NCBI GenBank assembly: GCA_004552195.1 | Contig: SFPC01000037.1 | Coordinates: 1 to 28,973, forward strand | Origin: Bacteroidales bacterium | Lineage (GTDB): Bacteria > Bacteroidota > Bacteroidia > Bacteroidales > Bacteroidaceae | Length of the DNA stretch: 28,973 nucleotides | Reading direction: 5' to 3' | In this document: positions 1 to 7,522 of the stretch, piece after piece | How the letters are laid out: every line of letters begins with the position of its first letter | Numbering within the stretch: the stretch's first letter is position 1 | Position numbers and translations under genes: made by a program | Notes under the pieces: model-generated | Told to the model about the DNA's origin: nothing | Database searches by the model: none | What the model saw: only the letters and a program-made list of their open reading frames with translations

Positions 1-1
1 C

Positions 2-808
2 CCCTTTGATGACGAAATCAATTCGCAGGGCAACCGCATGGACATGATCAGTGGTGCCATTGAGAGTTCTTCCAAAGTTCACTTCACCTACGGCAAGGTG
101 GAGGGACGTTTGAAAACCTTGCCCCATTCCGGCAACTTCCCCGCTTTGTGGATGATGCCGCAGGACAATTCAGCCGGCTGGCCCTATGCCGGGGAAATTG
201 ACATCTGGGAACAAATCAATTCCGACGACACTTCCTGGCACACCATCCACACCCGCTGGGCCAACTCCACGGCCGACGGAAGCGAGTGTATGGGTCAGAG
301 CGGCAATCCCCAGAAGTCAGGGACAGCCGCCTGCACCAACGGCGACTACCACACCTTCGGTTTGGAGTGGTTGCCTACGAAACTCATTTGGTATGTGGAC
401 GGCAAGCAGGTGTTCTCCTATGCCAAAGCCACCAGCAGCTATGCGCTGAACAACGGTCAGTGGCCTTTCGACAAGGATTTCTACCTCATCCTCAACCAGA
501 GCGTGGGTAACGGCAGCTGGGCTTCCGCTCCCGACCTGGGATTTGTGTACGAAACCCTCTTCGACTGGGTGCGCGTTTATCAGACCGACGAACAGACAGG
601 CATTTCCTCCCTCCGCACCGACGAGTCGTTGCTCGACTATTATGTTTCGCCGGGCCGTTTGCGCGTAGTAGCAGCGCAGGAACAGTTTGTGCACATTACT
701 GATGCAGCCGGCCGAAGCATATACGCCGCATCGTTGCAGGGCAATGTCAATCTGCCGCTTTCACAAGGCGTTTACTTGCTCAACGGCCAAAAGATTTTGG
801 TGCCGTAG
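2..808 (+). CDS. Secreted GH16 endo-beta-glucanase (laminarinase-like), 5' end outside window
   Basis: This is a glycoside hydrolase family 16 enzyme, expected to cut beta-1,3 or mixed beta-glucans. The frame is open from base 2, so the N-terminus and any signal peptide lie upstream; the first in-frame ATG at 38 is probably internal. The catalytic motif GEIDIWEQ (ExDxxE, nucleophile and acid/base Glu) is encoded near 190-215. Later come the aromatic-rich HTFGLEWLPTKLIWYVDG and DFYLILNQSVGNGSW segments typical of the GH16 jelly roll. The last ~70 residues form a small tail ending in QGVYLLNGQKILVP, like the C-terminal tails of exported Prevotella proteins, which suggests type IX-like sorting (inference). 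Substrate is not settled by the motif alone; ExDxxE fits laminarinases and related subfamilies better than the bulge-less ExDxE lichenases. Confidence 0.88.
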   Translation, partial: PFDDEINSQGNRMDMISGAIESSSKVHFTYGKVEGRLKTLPHSGNFPALWMMPQDNSAGWPYAGEIDIWEQINSDDTSWHTIHTRWANSTADGSECMGQSGNPQKSGTAACTNGDYHTFGLEWLPTKLIWYVDGKQVFSYAKATSSYALNNGQWPFDKDFYLILNQSVGNGSWASAPDLGFVYETLFDWVRVYQTDEQTGISSLRTDESLLDYYVSPGRLRVVAAQEQFVHITDAAGRSIYAASLQGNVNLPLSQGVYLLNGQKILVP

Positions 809-838
809 ATGAACACCGAACAATAACGAATTGAATTC

Positions 839-867
839 CCGTGGGCGTAGCCAAGCTGCGCTCACGG
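839..867 (+). terminator. Hairpin after the GH16 gene
   Basis: Two 13-base arms (839-851 and 855-867) pair completely if two G-U wobbles are allowed, around a three-base CAA loop. An outer GAACAAT/ATTGTTC pair (818-824 and 868-874) extends it. No clear T-run follows, so it may be an mRNA 3'-end structure rather than a strict intrinsic terminator. Confidence 0.4.
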
Positions 868-938
868 ATTGTTCATATCATAGTTCATATCTAACCAAGC
901 CCTCATAATCCTTAACTCCTATATTATAGTTTAGCTCC

Positions 939-1115
939 ATGTCCTTACCTTCAGACCCCATGATGCTCTTCAGCGTAATCAATACGAAGTTACGCGATGA
1001 GTATGCCTCGCTTGAAGCTCTGTGCGACGATATGCAGGTTGACCGACAACAATTGGAAGCCCGGTTAGCACAGGTTGGTTTTGAGTACAATCCGGCACAA
1101 AACAAATTCTGGTAA
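939..1115 (+). CDS. DUF4250 family small protein (58 aa)
   Basis: A 58-residue protein starting MSLPSDPMMLFSVINTKLRD and ending EYNPAQNKFW. The pattern 'LP.DP.MLLSV.NTKLRD.Y.SL..LC.D..VD...L...L...GF.Y......F' is how I know the DUF4250 family, a short acidic protein found in Firmicutes and Bacteroidetes with no established role. It is probably cytosolic: no signal peptide or membrane segment. The stop is three bases before the ATG of the VanZ-like gene, so the two are almost certainly co-transcribed. The family assignment is from memory of the motif; the length fits. Confidence 0.8.
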   Translation: MSLPSDPMMLFSVINTKLRDEYASLEALCDDMQVDRQQLEARLAQVGFEYNPAQNKFW

Positions 1116-1118
1116 ATC

Positions 1119-1502
1119 ATGTCTTTTCTTCGTCAGTTCCCCTTAACCCTTTTCTGTGTGGCTTTGATATGGTATCTTTGCCTCTTCAAACCGCCAAGAT
1201 CTCCTTTTGATAATGTGGAGGGCTTCGACAAGATAGTCCATGTCCTGATGTATTTGGGCACTTGTTCCGTGTTTTGGACTGAGTGTTATTGGCATCGTGT
1301 CCGGCTCTCCAAGTGGGCACAGTTCGCTTGGGGAGTATTGTTCCCCATATTGATGAGCGGTTTGGTGGAGTTGTGCCAAGAGCATCTTACCACTTGCCGC
1401 AGCGGCGATTGGTACGATTTTGCCGCCAACTCCTTCGGCGTTTGCCTGGCCTGCCTGCTCCACTTCCTTTGGCAGAAGTTCCATTCCCGCCGATCTCTTT
1501 AG
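1119..1502 (+). CDS. VanZ-like family membrane protein
   Basis: A 127-residue polytopic membrane protein with hydrophobic segments near residues 7-24, 38-52, 68-85 and 103-117. The family hallmarks are visible: FDKIVHVLMYLGTC (the 'DK..H...Y' motif), then GLVELCQEHL and RSGDWYDFAANSFGV, which match the 'E..Q.....R..D..D...N..G' block of VanZ-like proteins. VanZ itself gives low-level teicoplanin resistance; the function of these short Bacteroidetes homologues is unknown, so no resistance role is claimed. It follows the DUF4250 gene by three bases and ends inside a hairpin that probably terminates the pair. Confidence 0.82.
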   Translation: MSFLRQFPLTLFCVALIWYLCLFKPPRSPFDNVEGFDKIVHVLMYLGTCSVFWTECYWHRVRLSKWAQFAWGVLFPILMSGLVELCQEHLTTCRSGDWYDFAANSFGVCLACLLHFLWQKFHSRRSL

Positions 1503-1536
1503 GGGTGTTTCCTAACCAAATTTATAGAACACCCCT
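1501..1536 (+). terminator. Probable terminator of the DUF4250-VanZ pair
   Basis: Perfect 9-bp arms AGGGGTGTT (1501-1509) and AACACCCCT (1528-1536), starting within the VanZ stop codon, with an 18-base AT-rich loop and only two T afterwards. The weak T-tail limits confidence. Confidence 0.5.
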
Positions 1537-1573
1537 TTAATACCACCATCTTTCAGAAACCTATCAGATAGCA

Positions 1574-2371
1574 GTGAGTTTATACATACGCATATCCGAC
1601 ACAGATTTGTGTTTTGCCCGTTACGAGGCCGTTGCCGCTTCCGACTTTCATTTCGAGCCCTATCGCGTCACGCCGCAAGCCTCCTTGACCGTCAACCTGC
1701 GCAGTGCGATGCAGCATGTTGATTTGCTGAATATGCCCACCGACCGCGTGGAAGTGCTGGTCGAAGCACCGGTAACGCCCGTGCCCTTGGCCGTTTTCCA
1801 GGAAGAAGATGCCGAAGCCCTCTATCACGCCTGTTTCGAGAAGAAAGGCCCCTTGCGTGTTTTTTATGACACGGTGCCGGCGGTCAATGCTGTGTTTCTC
1901 TTTTCTCTTCCCGAAGCCACTTGCCGTACCCTCGACGAAGCCTTCCTGGGCCGGGTGCGTTACACCACAACTTTGGCTTCTGTCGTTCATGTCTTTGCTG
2001 GAAAAGGTTTAGCCGCCACCGGCGGACGCCGCCTTTTCGTGTATATACACGACGGTGTGTCTGATGTGGTTATGCTTGAAGGTTCTCGGCTGTTGATGCT
2101 TAACACGTACAGCGTGCAAGCCCCAACTGACGTGTGCTACTATACCTTTAATATGGTGCGTCATTTAGGATTTGAGCCGGCCGGTCAACCCATCTATGTG
2201 GCCGGTGAGGCAGCCTTGCGCGATCCTGTGGTGGACAATATGCAACACTATGCCTCAGAGGTGTATGCTATCAATCCTGCTGCTGATTTCAACCGTCATG
2301 TCGTGGCCACTACCGAGGAAGTGCCTTATGACCTCATGTGCCATTTGCTGAAGCGCAGTGCCCAACATTAA
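1574..2371 (+). CDS. DUF3822 family protein
   Basis: A 265-residue protein starting at GTG (MSLYIRISDTDLCFARYE). An in-frame stop at 1538-1540 and no ATG in between make this GTG the only usual start. The length, the opening and the position directly before rsmD fit DUF3822, a Bacteroidetes family with an actin/ASKHA-like look (an early 'DL.FA...' strand and a mid-protein 'RLFVYIHDGVSDVVMLEG' segment). Function is unknown. It is probably cytosolic: no signal or membrane segment. It is spaced 16 bases from rsmD and likely shares an operon with it and the TPR gene. Confidence 0.75.
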   Translation: MSLYIRISDTDLCFARYEAVAASDFHFEPYRVTPQASLTVNLRSAMQHVDLLNMPTDRVEVLVEAPVTPVPLAVFQEEDAEALYHACFEKKGPLRVFYDTVPAVNAVFLFSLPEATCRTLDEAFLGRVRYTTTLASVVHVFAGKGLAATGGRRLFVYIHDGVSDVVMLEGSRLLMLNTYSVQAPTDVCYYTFNMVRHLGFEPAGQPIYVAGEAALRDPVVDNMQHYASEVYAINPAADFNRHVVATTEEVPYDLMCHLLKRSAQH

Positions 2372-2387
2372 ACAAAGATTTCTATTT

Positions 2388-2939
2388 ATGCGCATTATAA
2401 CCGGAATATACAAAGGCCGCCATTTCGATGTGCCTCGTTGGTTTAAGGCCCGGCCCACCACTGATTTTGCCAAGGAAAATCTATTCAATGTTTTGCGGGC
2501 CTATATGGACTTTGAAGAAGTCAGTGCCCTCGACCTCTTTGGCGGCACGGGTAGCATCTCTTTGGAACTGCTGTCGCGCGGTTGCCGGCGAGTGGTGACG
2601 GTGGAGAAAGACCGCCGACATTATTCCTTTATCGAACAATGCTGCAAGAAGCTGGGCGATGAGGCCTGGCAGCCTCTTTGCGGCGATGTACTGAAGTTCG
2701 TGGAACGTTGTGGCGAAAGTTTTGATTTGGTCTTTGCCGACCCTCCTTATGCCTTGCCCGAGCTACCCGAGATGCCACAGCGCGTATTAGAAAGCCGGCT
2801 GTTGGCGGGCGGCGGCCTGTTCGTGTTGGAACATGGCAAGAACCACCGCTTCGACAACCATCCTTGTTTCGTGGAACACCGCGCATACGGCAGCGTCAAC
2901 TTCAGCTTCTTCAGGAAGCCTTTAAACTCTCAACAATAA
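2388..2939 (+). CDS. rsmD: 16S rRNA (guanine(966)-N(2))-methyltransferase RsmD
   Basis: RsmD methylates N2 of G966 in 16S rRNA using S-adenosylmethionine, acting on the assembled 30S particle. The protein opens MRIITGIYKGRHFDVP and then RPTTDFAKENLFNVL, the family's substrate-binding start. The SAM-binding motif is ALDLFGGTGSISLELLSRG and the catalytic motif IV is DLVFADPPY. I chose ATG 2388 (about 183 residues, the usual RsmD size); an in-frame ATG at 2358 would overlap the preceding gene by 14 bases and add an atypical leader. It lies between the DUF3822 gene and a TPR gene, with gaps of 16 and 27 bases. Confidence 0.93.
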   Translation: MRIITGIYKGRHFDVPRWFKARPTTDFAKENLFNVLRAYMDFEEVSALDLFGGTGSISLELLSRGCRRVVTVEKDRRHYSFIEQCCKKLGDEAWQPLCGDVLKFVERCGESFDLVFADPPYALPELPEMPQRVLESRLLAGGGLFVLEHGKNHRFDNHPCFVEHRAYGSVNFSFFRKPLNSQQ

Positions 2940-2966
2940 ACTCTCAACTAATATCCCCTCCTTCCC

Positions 2967-3917
2967 ATGAGCCTATTCTCCTCTTTGTTCGGCAAGTCCA
3001 AGCCGACGGAAACAGTCAAGTTCGAGACACTGCGCGACGACGGTGTCCGTGCCATGCAAATCGGCGAGCTGCCCTATGCAGAGAAATGCCTGCTTGCCGC
3101 CTTGGACCTTCGTCACGATTTGAAAGCCATTGGTTTCTTGGCTGAAGTCTATTTGCGGACGCAGCAATATGACAAAGCACTGCCCCGATTGGAAGAGCTG
3201 GCCGCCGCGCCTGAGGCAACGACCGACGTGAAACTGCTGCTGGCCGAGACGCAGGGTCATCTGGAACTCTGGGCCGATCAGCGTGCCACCTGCCGCGCCT
3301 TGTTGGACGAGATGCCCGACGACCCTCGTGTGCTTTTCCTGGCCGCCGAAGCCGACTACGGACTGGATGCTCCCTTCGAGGCCATTGCCCACCTGACGCA
3401 AAGTTTGGCTCTGCGCGATGACTATCAGGCACCCCGCCTGCTGCGTGCCCGCATCTTGGCCGACATGGGTCAGTGGAACGAGGTGTTGCCAGATACAGAA
3501 GTGTTGTTGGCCGCCGATGGGGAGAACGAGGCTTTTATCCAGCTCCACGCCGAGGCCCTGACGGCTTTGGGAAAGGTGGAAGAGGCAACGGCTGTCTGGG
3601 AACAGTTGCGTGCTCTCAATCCCTTCAACCAAGAAGCCGTGCTGGCATTGGGGGCATTGTACGAACAGGCGGCACATTGGGACAAGGCACTCGCGCTCTA
3701 CGACGAAGCGATAGATTTGCAACCCGACTTTGCCGGAGCTTACAAGGCACGGGGTGGGGTACGCCACCACCTGAAGGACGATTTGGGAGCTGCCGACGAC
3801 TTGAAACGCTCCTTGGAGCTGGCTCCCGAAAAGGCGGCCGAGTTGGACGGCGAATACACGAATGTGGAAAACCAAATGAATGCGCGCTATCGCAGCATGA
3901 ATCCCTATGGGTTCTGA
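2967..3917 (+). CDS. Tetratricopeptide repeat protein
   Basis: A 316-residue protein built almost wholly of helical TPR-type repeats. Recognisable units include IGELPYAEKCLLAALDL, QQYDKALPRLEELAAA, FEAIAHLTQSLAL and the clear pair WDKALALYDEAIDLQPDFAGAY / DLGAADDLKRSLELAP near the C-terminus. There is no signal peptide or membrane segment, so it is probably a cytosolic scaffold or chaperone-like protein. TPRs do not reveal the partner. It is 27 bases after rsmD and probably last in that operon; a 14-base tandem repeat follows its stop. Confidence 0.85.
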   Translation: MSLFSSLFGKSKPTETVKFETLRDDGVRAMQIGELPYAEKCLLAALDLRHDLKAIGFLAEVYLRTQQYDKALPRLEELAAAPEATTDVKLLLAETQGHLELWADQRATCRALLDEMPDDPRVLFLAAEADYGLDAPFEAIAHLTQSLALRDDYQAPRLLRARILADMGQWNEVLPDTEVLLAADGENEAFIQLHAEALTALGKVEEATAVWEQLRALNPFNQEAVLALGALYEQAAHWDKALALYDEAIDLQPDFAGAYKARGGVRHHLKDDLGAADDLKRSLELAPEKAAELDGEYTNVENQMNARYRSMNPYGF

Positions 3918-3926
3918 AAGGTTTGG

Positions 3927-4010
3927 AGTCTAAAGTCTATAGTCTAAAGTCTATAGTCTAAAGTTTATAGTCTAAAGTTTATAGTTTAAAGTCTATAGTC
4001 TAAAGTTTAA
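3927..4010 (+). repeat. Six tandem copies of a 14-base repeat
   Basis: Consensus AGTCTAAAGTYTAT, copies at 3927, 3941, 3955, 3969, 3983 and 3997, with only C/T changes between copies and a degenerate tail to about 4040 just before the esterase ATG (4045). It fills the whole TPR-esterase intergenic space. The copy-number could vary by slippage and change the esterase 5' leader. Confidence 0.9.
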
Positions 4011-4044
4011 GGCTTAGAGTTTAAGTTTCATAGTTAATAGTCTG

Positions 4045-4683
4045 ATGAAAATCATATACTTTCACGGCTTCGCCTCTTCCGGCGCTTCGGGCACGGTGCA
4101 GTTGCTTCGGAAAATGTTACCCTCGGCTCAGGTCATTGCGCCCGACATCCCTGTAGACCCCGAGGAAGCCCTGCCCATGTTGCATGGACTCGTGACTGCT
4201 GAGCAGCCCGATGTCATCATCGGCACCAGCATGGGCGGTATGTACGCCCAGCAGATGCACGACCATTTGCGCATCTGCGTCAATCCGGCCTTCCATATGT
4301 CCACACGCAGCAAGGCTTTCCACACCGGCACGCACAAATGGCTCAATGGCCGTGTCAATCATGAAAAAGAGTTTAAGGTGACGCAGGCCACCGTGCGCCA
4401 GTTCAACCAGATGGAGCGGCATCAGTTTGACGGAGTCACGCCCGAGGACAAAGATCTGTGTTACGGCCTTTTCGGCATAGACGACCCCTTTGTCAATTCC
4501 GCCAATGCCTACGCCCTCTTCACCAAATATTACACCCATGCCGAGCGTTTCGAGGGCGGCCACAACCTCAACGATAAAACCATCCGCAAGGTGCTGTTCC
4601 CGCTGCTCGCACGTTTGTTCGGCGAGCGGTTTGAGCAGGCGCGGCAAGAGCCTCTGCCTGACTATATGCAGTGGGGGCAATGA
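4045..4683 (+). CDS. YqiA/YcfP-like alpha/beta-fold esterase
   Basis: A 212-residue alpha/beta hydrolase of the UPF0227/YqiA type, which are small cytosolic esterases or thioesterases acting on short acyl substrates. It opens MKIIYFHGFASSGASGT (oxyanion HG motif), has the nucleophile elbow GTSMGGMYAQQ with Ser, a candidate Asp in GLFGIDDPFV and the catalytic His in FEGGHNL. No signal peptide is present. The real substrate is unknown. It stands alone on the plus strand and converges with the minus-strand Nudix gene 900 bases away. Confidence 0.85.
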   Translation: MKIIYFHGFASSGASGTVQLLRKMLPSAQVIAPDIPVDPEEALPMLHGLVTAEQPDVIIGTSMGGMYAQQMHDHLRICVNPAFHMSTRSKAFHTGTHKWLNGRVNHEKEFKVTQATVRQFNQMERHQFDGVTPEDKDLCYGLFGIDDPFVNSANAYALFTKYYTHAERFEGGHNLNDKTIRKVLFPLLARLFGERFEQARQEPLPDYMQWGQ

Positions 4684-4708
4684 TTCTGCCTGTATTTGAT
4701 TATATGGG

Positions 4709-4829
4709 TGTCCGGTAAAAGTTTAAGAATTCCGATAAACATTGAAACCTCAGCAAGTTAAGCCCCCAAGGCCGTCAGGCTGCGCCCCGATGGGGGAGAA
4801 GCCTGACGGCCTTGAACTTTTACCGAACA
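4709..4829. mobile_element. 121-bp element with 19-bp terminal inverted repeats
   Basis: The left end TGTCCGGTAAAAGTTTAAG (4709-4727) and the reverse complement of the right end (4811-4829), TGTTCGGTAAAAGTTCAAG, match at 17 of 19 bases. Inside is a 14-bp perfect hairpin (4768-4781 with 4800-4813). This is the shape of a miniature inverted-repeat element. I see no target duplication, and the internal hairpin could also act as terminator for the upstream esterase. Confidence 0.55.
4768..4813 (+). terminator. Strong hairpin, possible bidirectional terminator after the esterase
   Basis: Perfect 14-bp arms AAGGCCGTCAGGCT (4768-4781) and AGCCTGACGGCCTT (4800-4813) with a GC-rich loop that can itself pair (cccc/gggg). 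It is followed by GAACTTTTA. It sits inside the 121-bp inverted-end element. Confidence 0.5.
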
Positions 4830-4870
4830 GCAATAGTTGAAAATCATCTATTTCCCCAAAGGTTCACACG

Positions 4871-5220
4871 CTTCTATACGCTTTTTGTTTCCCGAAAAAA
4901 GCATTCACTCCTTCACATGAAGGCTTTTTATGCTTGATTTTCAGGAGATTCGAGTGTGAAGGCTTTGATTTCAAAGTATTCACCTCCACTGTGGCGTTTT
5001 TACCGTTTTTTTGCTGATTTCCAATGGGTTTCCAGTGTGAAGGCTTACACTTTCCGCCCTTCACAAGCGTTCACCGTCCGTGTGAAGGCTTTGCTGCCCA
5101 TGTGAACACTTTGAATTCAAAGCCTTCACACCTGAAACCGCTGAAAATCAGAAGGAAATGAGCATTGTGTGAATGGGTGAATACTTTTTTCGGGAAATAA
5201 ATTACGTATATACGCGCGCG
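4871..5220 (+). repeat. GTGTGAAGG palindromic element, copy 1
   Basis: An AT-rich element of about 350 bp. Its two ends are inverted copies of each other: TATACG, a T-rich run, TTTCCCGAAAAAAGC and ATTCACTCCTTCACA on the left, and the mirrored form ending in CGTATATACGCGCGCG on the right. The interior carries several TGTGAAGGCTT or AAGCCTTCACA boxes on both strands. A homologous copy in the same orientation lies at 24681-25015. It contains no gene. It could be a non-autonomous mobile element or a structured RNA; sequence alone does not decide. Confidence 0.8.
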
Positions 5221-5251
5221 TAAAGAGAGCCTTCACCAAACAGATTAGCGC

Positions 5252-5411
5252 TTTGAGTTTCGGAGGTTATGAGAGATAAGGTTATAAGGTTATAAAGTTA
5301 CTACTGTAACGCCTGAATACCATCCACTCAAATGGTAAAATAATAACCTCATAACCCAGGGAGCAAAGCGACCGTAACCTTATAACCTTCAACTTTACAT
5401 CCGAAAGTTGA
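5252..5411 (-). mobile_element. 160-bp MITE of the GGTTATGAGG family, copy 1, nested
   Basis: Ends TTTGAGTTTCGGA (left) and TTCAACTTTCGGA (right, reverse complement) form imperfect inverted repeats. The element is flanked by an exact 8-bp direct repeat ATTAGCGC (5244-5251 and 5412-5419), as expected of a target duplication. Read on the minus strand it aligns along most of its length with the 7531-7658 element, including GGTCGCTT.GCTC.CTGGG and GGTTATGAGGTTAT. It lies between the GTGTGAAGG element and its ACAAGTCC module, so it probably inserted into that compound repeat. Confidence 0.75.
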
Positions 5412-5480
5412 ATTAGCGCATTTTTTCAGCGTGATGATTCCGCTTCGTCTGCCCGGCCGGGCGCGGCGGGAGGTATTCCT

Positions 5481-5567
5481 CACAAGTTGCCGACTATTTC
5501 GCACAAGTCCAGGAGTAGACAAAGCAACTCCCGGACTTGTGGAAGAAACTCCTGGACTTGTGGAAGA
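5481..5567 (+). repeat. ACAAGTCC module after GTGTGAAGG copy 1
   Basis: It opens CACAAGTTGCCGACTATTTC, resembling the left arm of the hairpin at 25148. Then follow CACAAGTCCAGGAGT (5502-5516) and two 21-base tandem units at 5526-5546 and 5547-5567 (each with AACTCCYGGACTTGTGGAAG), which are inverted relative to the 5502 motif and can pair with it. No gene. Confidence 0.75.
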
Positions 5568-5587
5568 AGCATTTCATTCTCTATTAT

Positions 5588-6106
5588 TTATGCCTCTGTT
5601 AGGGGATGAAGAAACAGTCTTTTCCACTCCCGTTCAAAGTTGGGCGAGAAAAAGCCCGTGCCCAACCGTCCGATGATTTCCTCTCGGCTGAAAAACCTTC
5701 CCCCGTCGAGTTCGGCTGAGGGGCGCGGTGTGGCCGTGGTCACCGTGCGGAACACGTTGACCAGTTCCCGCTCACGTGCCGACTCGAACACATAGCGCGT
5801 GATGGCTTCCGGTACAAAATCCGTCAGTCCAATCTCCTCGCGCACCTCGCGTTGCAAAGCCTCCTCTACCGTTTCGCCCCAATCCACATGGCCTCCGACA
5901 GCCGTGTCCCATTTGCCCGGCTGGATATCCTTCCAGTCAGGGCGGCGTTGCAGGTACAAGTCACCTTGCGGGTTAAACACGTGCAGGTGAACCACCGGGT
6001 GCAGCGGTTTGGTGCCGCCATGGCATTCGCCGCGTGTGGCACATCCTATGACGTTTCCCTGTTCGTCCACCAAGGGAAGCAATTCGTTTTGGTTGTCTTG
6101 AGGCAT
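5588..6106 (-). CDS. Nudix hydrolase (YfcD/IDI-like)
   Basis: A 172-residue Nudix protein that should hydrolyse a nucleoside-diphosphate-linked substrate in the cytosol with Mg2+. The Nudix box is complete: GGHVDWGETVEEALQREV followed by REEIGL (GX5EX7REUXEEXGU). The N-terminal half (LLPLVDEQGNVIGCATRGECH, then PVVHLHVFNPQGDLYLQRR) resembles the YfcD and isopentenyl-diphosphate-isomerase-like branch. The exact substrate is unknown; an IDI role is not supported by visible isomerase-specific residues. It lies 66 bases downstream of queA on the same strand and could be co-transcribed with it. Confidence 0.88.
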   Translation of the reverse strand: MPQDNQNELLPLVDEQGNVIGCATRGECHGGTKPLHPVVHLHVFNPQGDLYLQRRPDWKDIQPGKWDTAVGGHVDWGETVEEALQREVREEIGLTDFVPEAITRYVFESARERELVNVFRTVTTATPRPSAELDGGRFFSREEIIGRLGTGFFSPNFEREWKRLFLHPLTEA

Positions 6107-6172
6107 GGAGTGTAAGTTTTTGGAATGACAAACTTTTTGTTGATAATAATGATGAAAAATACAACGCTCCGC

Positions 6173-7417
6173 TTAGGGCAGGAGCAGTGAACTGTCGCCG
6201 TAGCTCAGGAAACGGAAATCGTGCCTCAAGGCGTAATCATAGATGCGCCGCCAGTCGTTGCCCACCAAGGCCGACACCAAGAGCAGCAACGTGCTTTGCG
6301 GCTGGTGGAAGTTCGTCACGATGCCGCGCACGATGTGGTACTCGTAACCCGGGGCGATGATAATCTGTGTGGCTGTGTGCAGCACCGGCAGTTCGTGGCG
6401 CGTCATGTAGTCCAGCAGCAGTTCCAGTGATTCGCGTGCCGTCAGCTGCTTTTTGCCCGATGCGGCGTACTCGTAAGGCAGCCATTGCGGCACCTGCAAA
6501 TCGTCCGGCGCGGCATCCGGCTGCGCTTCAATCATCACACCTATATAATATAAGCTCTCCAGCGTGCGCACCGAAGTCGTGCCCACGGCAATGCAATGTC
6601 CGTCGTGCGCCAGCAGCCTTTCGATGCTTTCGCGCTTCACGGCAATCCATTCCGCGTGCATGGCGTGTCCGCCTATTTCCTCGCTCTTCACCGGTTTGAA
6701 CGTGCCCGCCCCCACGTGTAGCGTAATCTCGTTGCGTTCCACCCCTTTCGCGTCCAGTGCCTGCAACACCCGCTCCGTGAAGTGCAACCCCGCCGTAGGA
6801 GCCGCCACCGACCCCTTGATCTTGCTGTACACCGTCTGGTACGTTTGCAGGTCGCCCGGCTCCGTAGCGCGGTTCAGGTAGGGAGGGATAGGCAGTTCGC
6901 CGATAGCCTCCAGCACCTCCGAGAAAGTGACATCCTCGTCGTCCCAGCAGAACACCACCTCGTGGCCCGTGCCGCTCAGTCCCTTGCGTTCTGCCGTCAG
7001 CTTCAGCGTTTTTCCGCCCACGCAAATTTCCCTTTCCAGCTTCCCCTCCTTCCACTTCTTGAGGTTGCCCACCAGACACGTCCAAGCCACCTGACGTGTG
7101 GTGGCAAAGTTCTGCTGGTAGTCCAAGGGCGTGTGCGGTTCCAGACAGAACACCTCGATGAGTGCCCCCGTGCTTTTGTGGAAATGCAGCCGCGCCTGAA
7201 TCACCTTCGTGTTGTTGAACACCATCAGTTCGCCTGCCGGGATATATTGCGGCAAGTGGTGGAACACATCCTCGGCAATTTCGCCGTGGCGGTAAAGCAG
7301 CAGTTTCGACTCGTCGCGCACCGCTTTCGGGTATTTGGCAATGCGTTCGTCGGGTAAAGGATATTGGTAGTCCGCAATACGGATATGTTTCGGGTCAAGC
7401 ATGAATTGTTTTGCCAA
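6173..7417 (-). CDS. queA: tRNA preQ1(34) S-adenosylmethionine ribosyltransferase-isomerase QueA
   Basis: QueA transfers and isomerises the ribosyl group of S-adenosylmethionine onto preQ1 at tRNA position 34, making epoxyqueuosine. The 414-residue protein has the family opening ADYQYPLPDERIAKYP and DESKLLLY, then ELMVFNNTKVIQARL, VAAPTAGLHFTERVLQAL and HVGAGTFKPVKSEEI, and ends with the NFHQPQSTLLLLVSALVG block. It is slightly longer than the ~345-residue E. coli enzyme, as in other Bacteroidetes. The start at 7417 (MAKQFML) is the longest; the Met at residue 6 is an alternative. No other queuosine gene is in the window. Confidence 0.95.
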   Translation of the reverse strand: MAKQFMLDPKHIRIADYQYPLPDERIAKYPKAVRDESKLLLYRHGEIAEDVFHHLPQYIPAGELMVFNNTKVIQARLHFHKSTGALIEVFCLEPHTPLDYQQNFATTRQVAWTCLVGNLKKWKEGKLEREICVGGKTLKLTAERKGLSGTGHEVVFCWDDEDVTFSEVLEAIGELPIPPYLNRATEPGDLQTYQTVYSKIKGSVAAPTAGLHFTERVLQALDAKGVERNEITLHVGAGTFKPVKSEEIGGHAMHAEWIAVKRESIERLLAHDGHCIAVGTTSVRTLESLYYIGVMIEAQPDAAPDDLQVPQWLPYEYAASGKKQLTARESLELLLDYMTRHELPVLHTATQIIIAPGYEYHIVRGIVTNFHQPQSTLLLLVSALVGNDWRRIYDYALRHDFRFLSYGDSSLLLP

Positions 7418-7522
7418 TGAAAGGGTCAGATATCTTCGGGGAAGGCAGCGGCATCCGGAATTCTGTCTGCCGCAAGGTGTCGCAGCCTTTCCCGAAGCAT
7501 CCTGAACCCTGATGATTTGTAC

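Larger units (their letters stand above)
4684..5587. other. Gene-free, repeat-dense intergenic region
   Basis: No convincing gene. Short ORFs here are translations of repeats. From left to right it holds a 121-bp inverted-end element (4709-4829), the first copy of the GTGTGAAGG element (4871-5220), a 160-bp MITE with 8-bp target duplications (5252-5411) and an ACAAGTCC repeat cluster (5481-5567). Confidence 0.8.

Noticed and set aside
878..1120. Minus-strand 80-codon open frame
   Set aside because: The plus strand here encodes the DUF4250 protein, which matches a known family and is spaced three bases from the next gene.
1172..1179. TATCTTTG as a -7 promoter box
   Set aside because: It lies inside the VanZ coding sequence with no gene start at a suitable distance.
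4871..5220. CRISPR array from repeated TGTGAAGG boxes
   Set aside because: Boxes are short, occur in both orientations and are irregularly spaced; no constant-length spacers and no cas genes.
5431..5676. 81-codon plus-strand frame with repeated PGLVEE
   Set aside because: The repetition comes from the 21-base tandem units, and its 3' end runs antisense into the Nudix gene.
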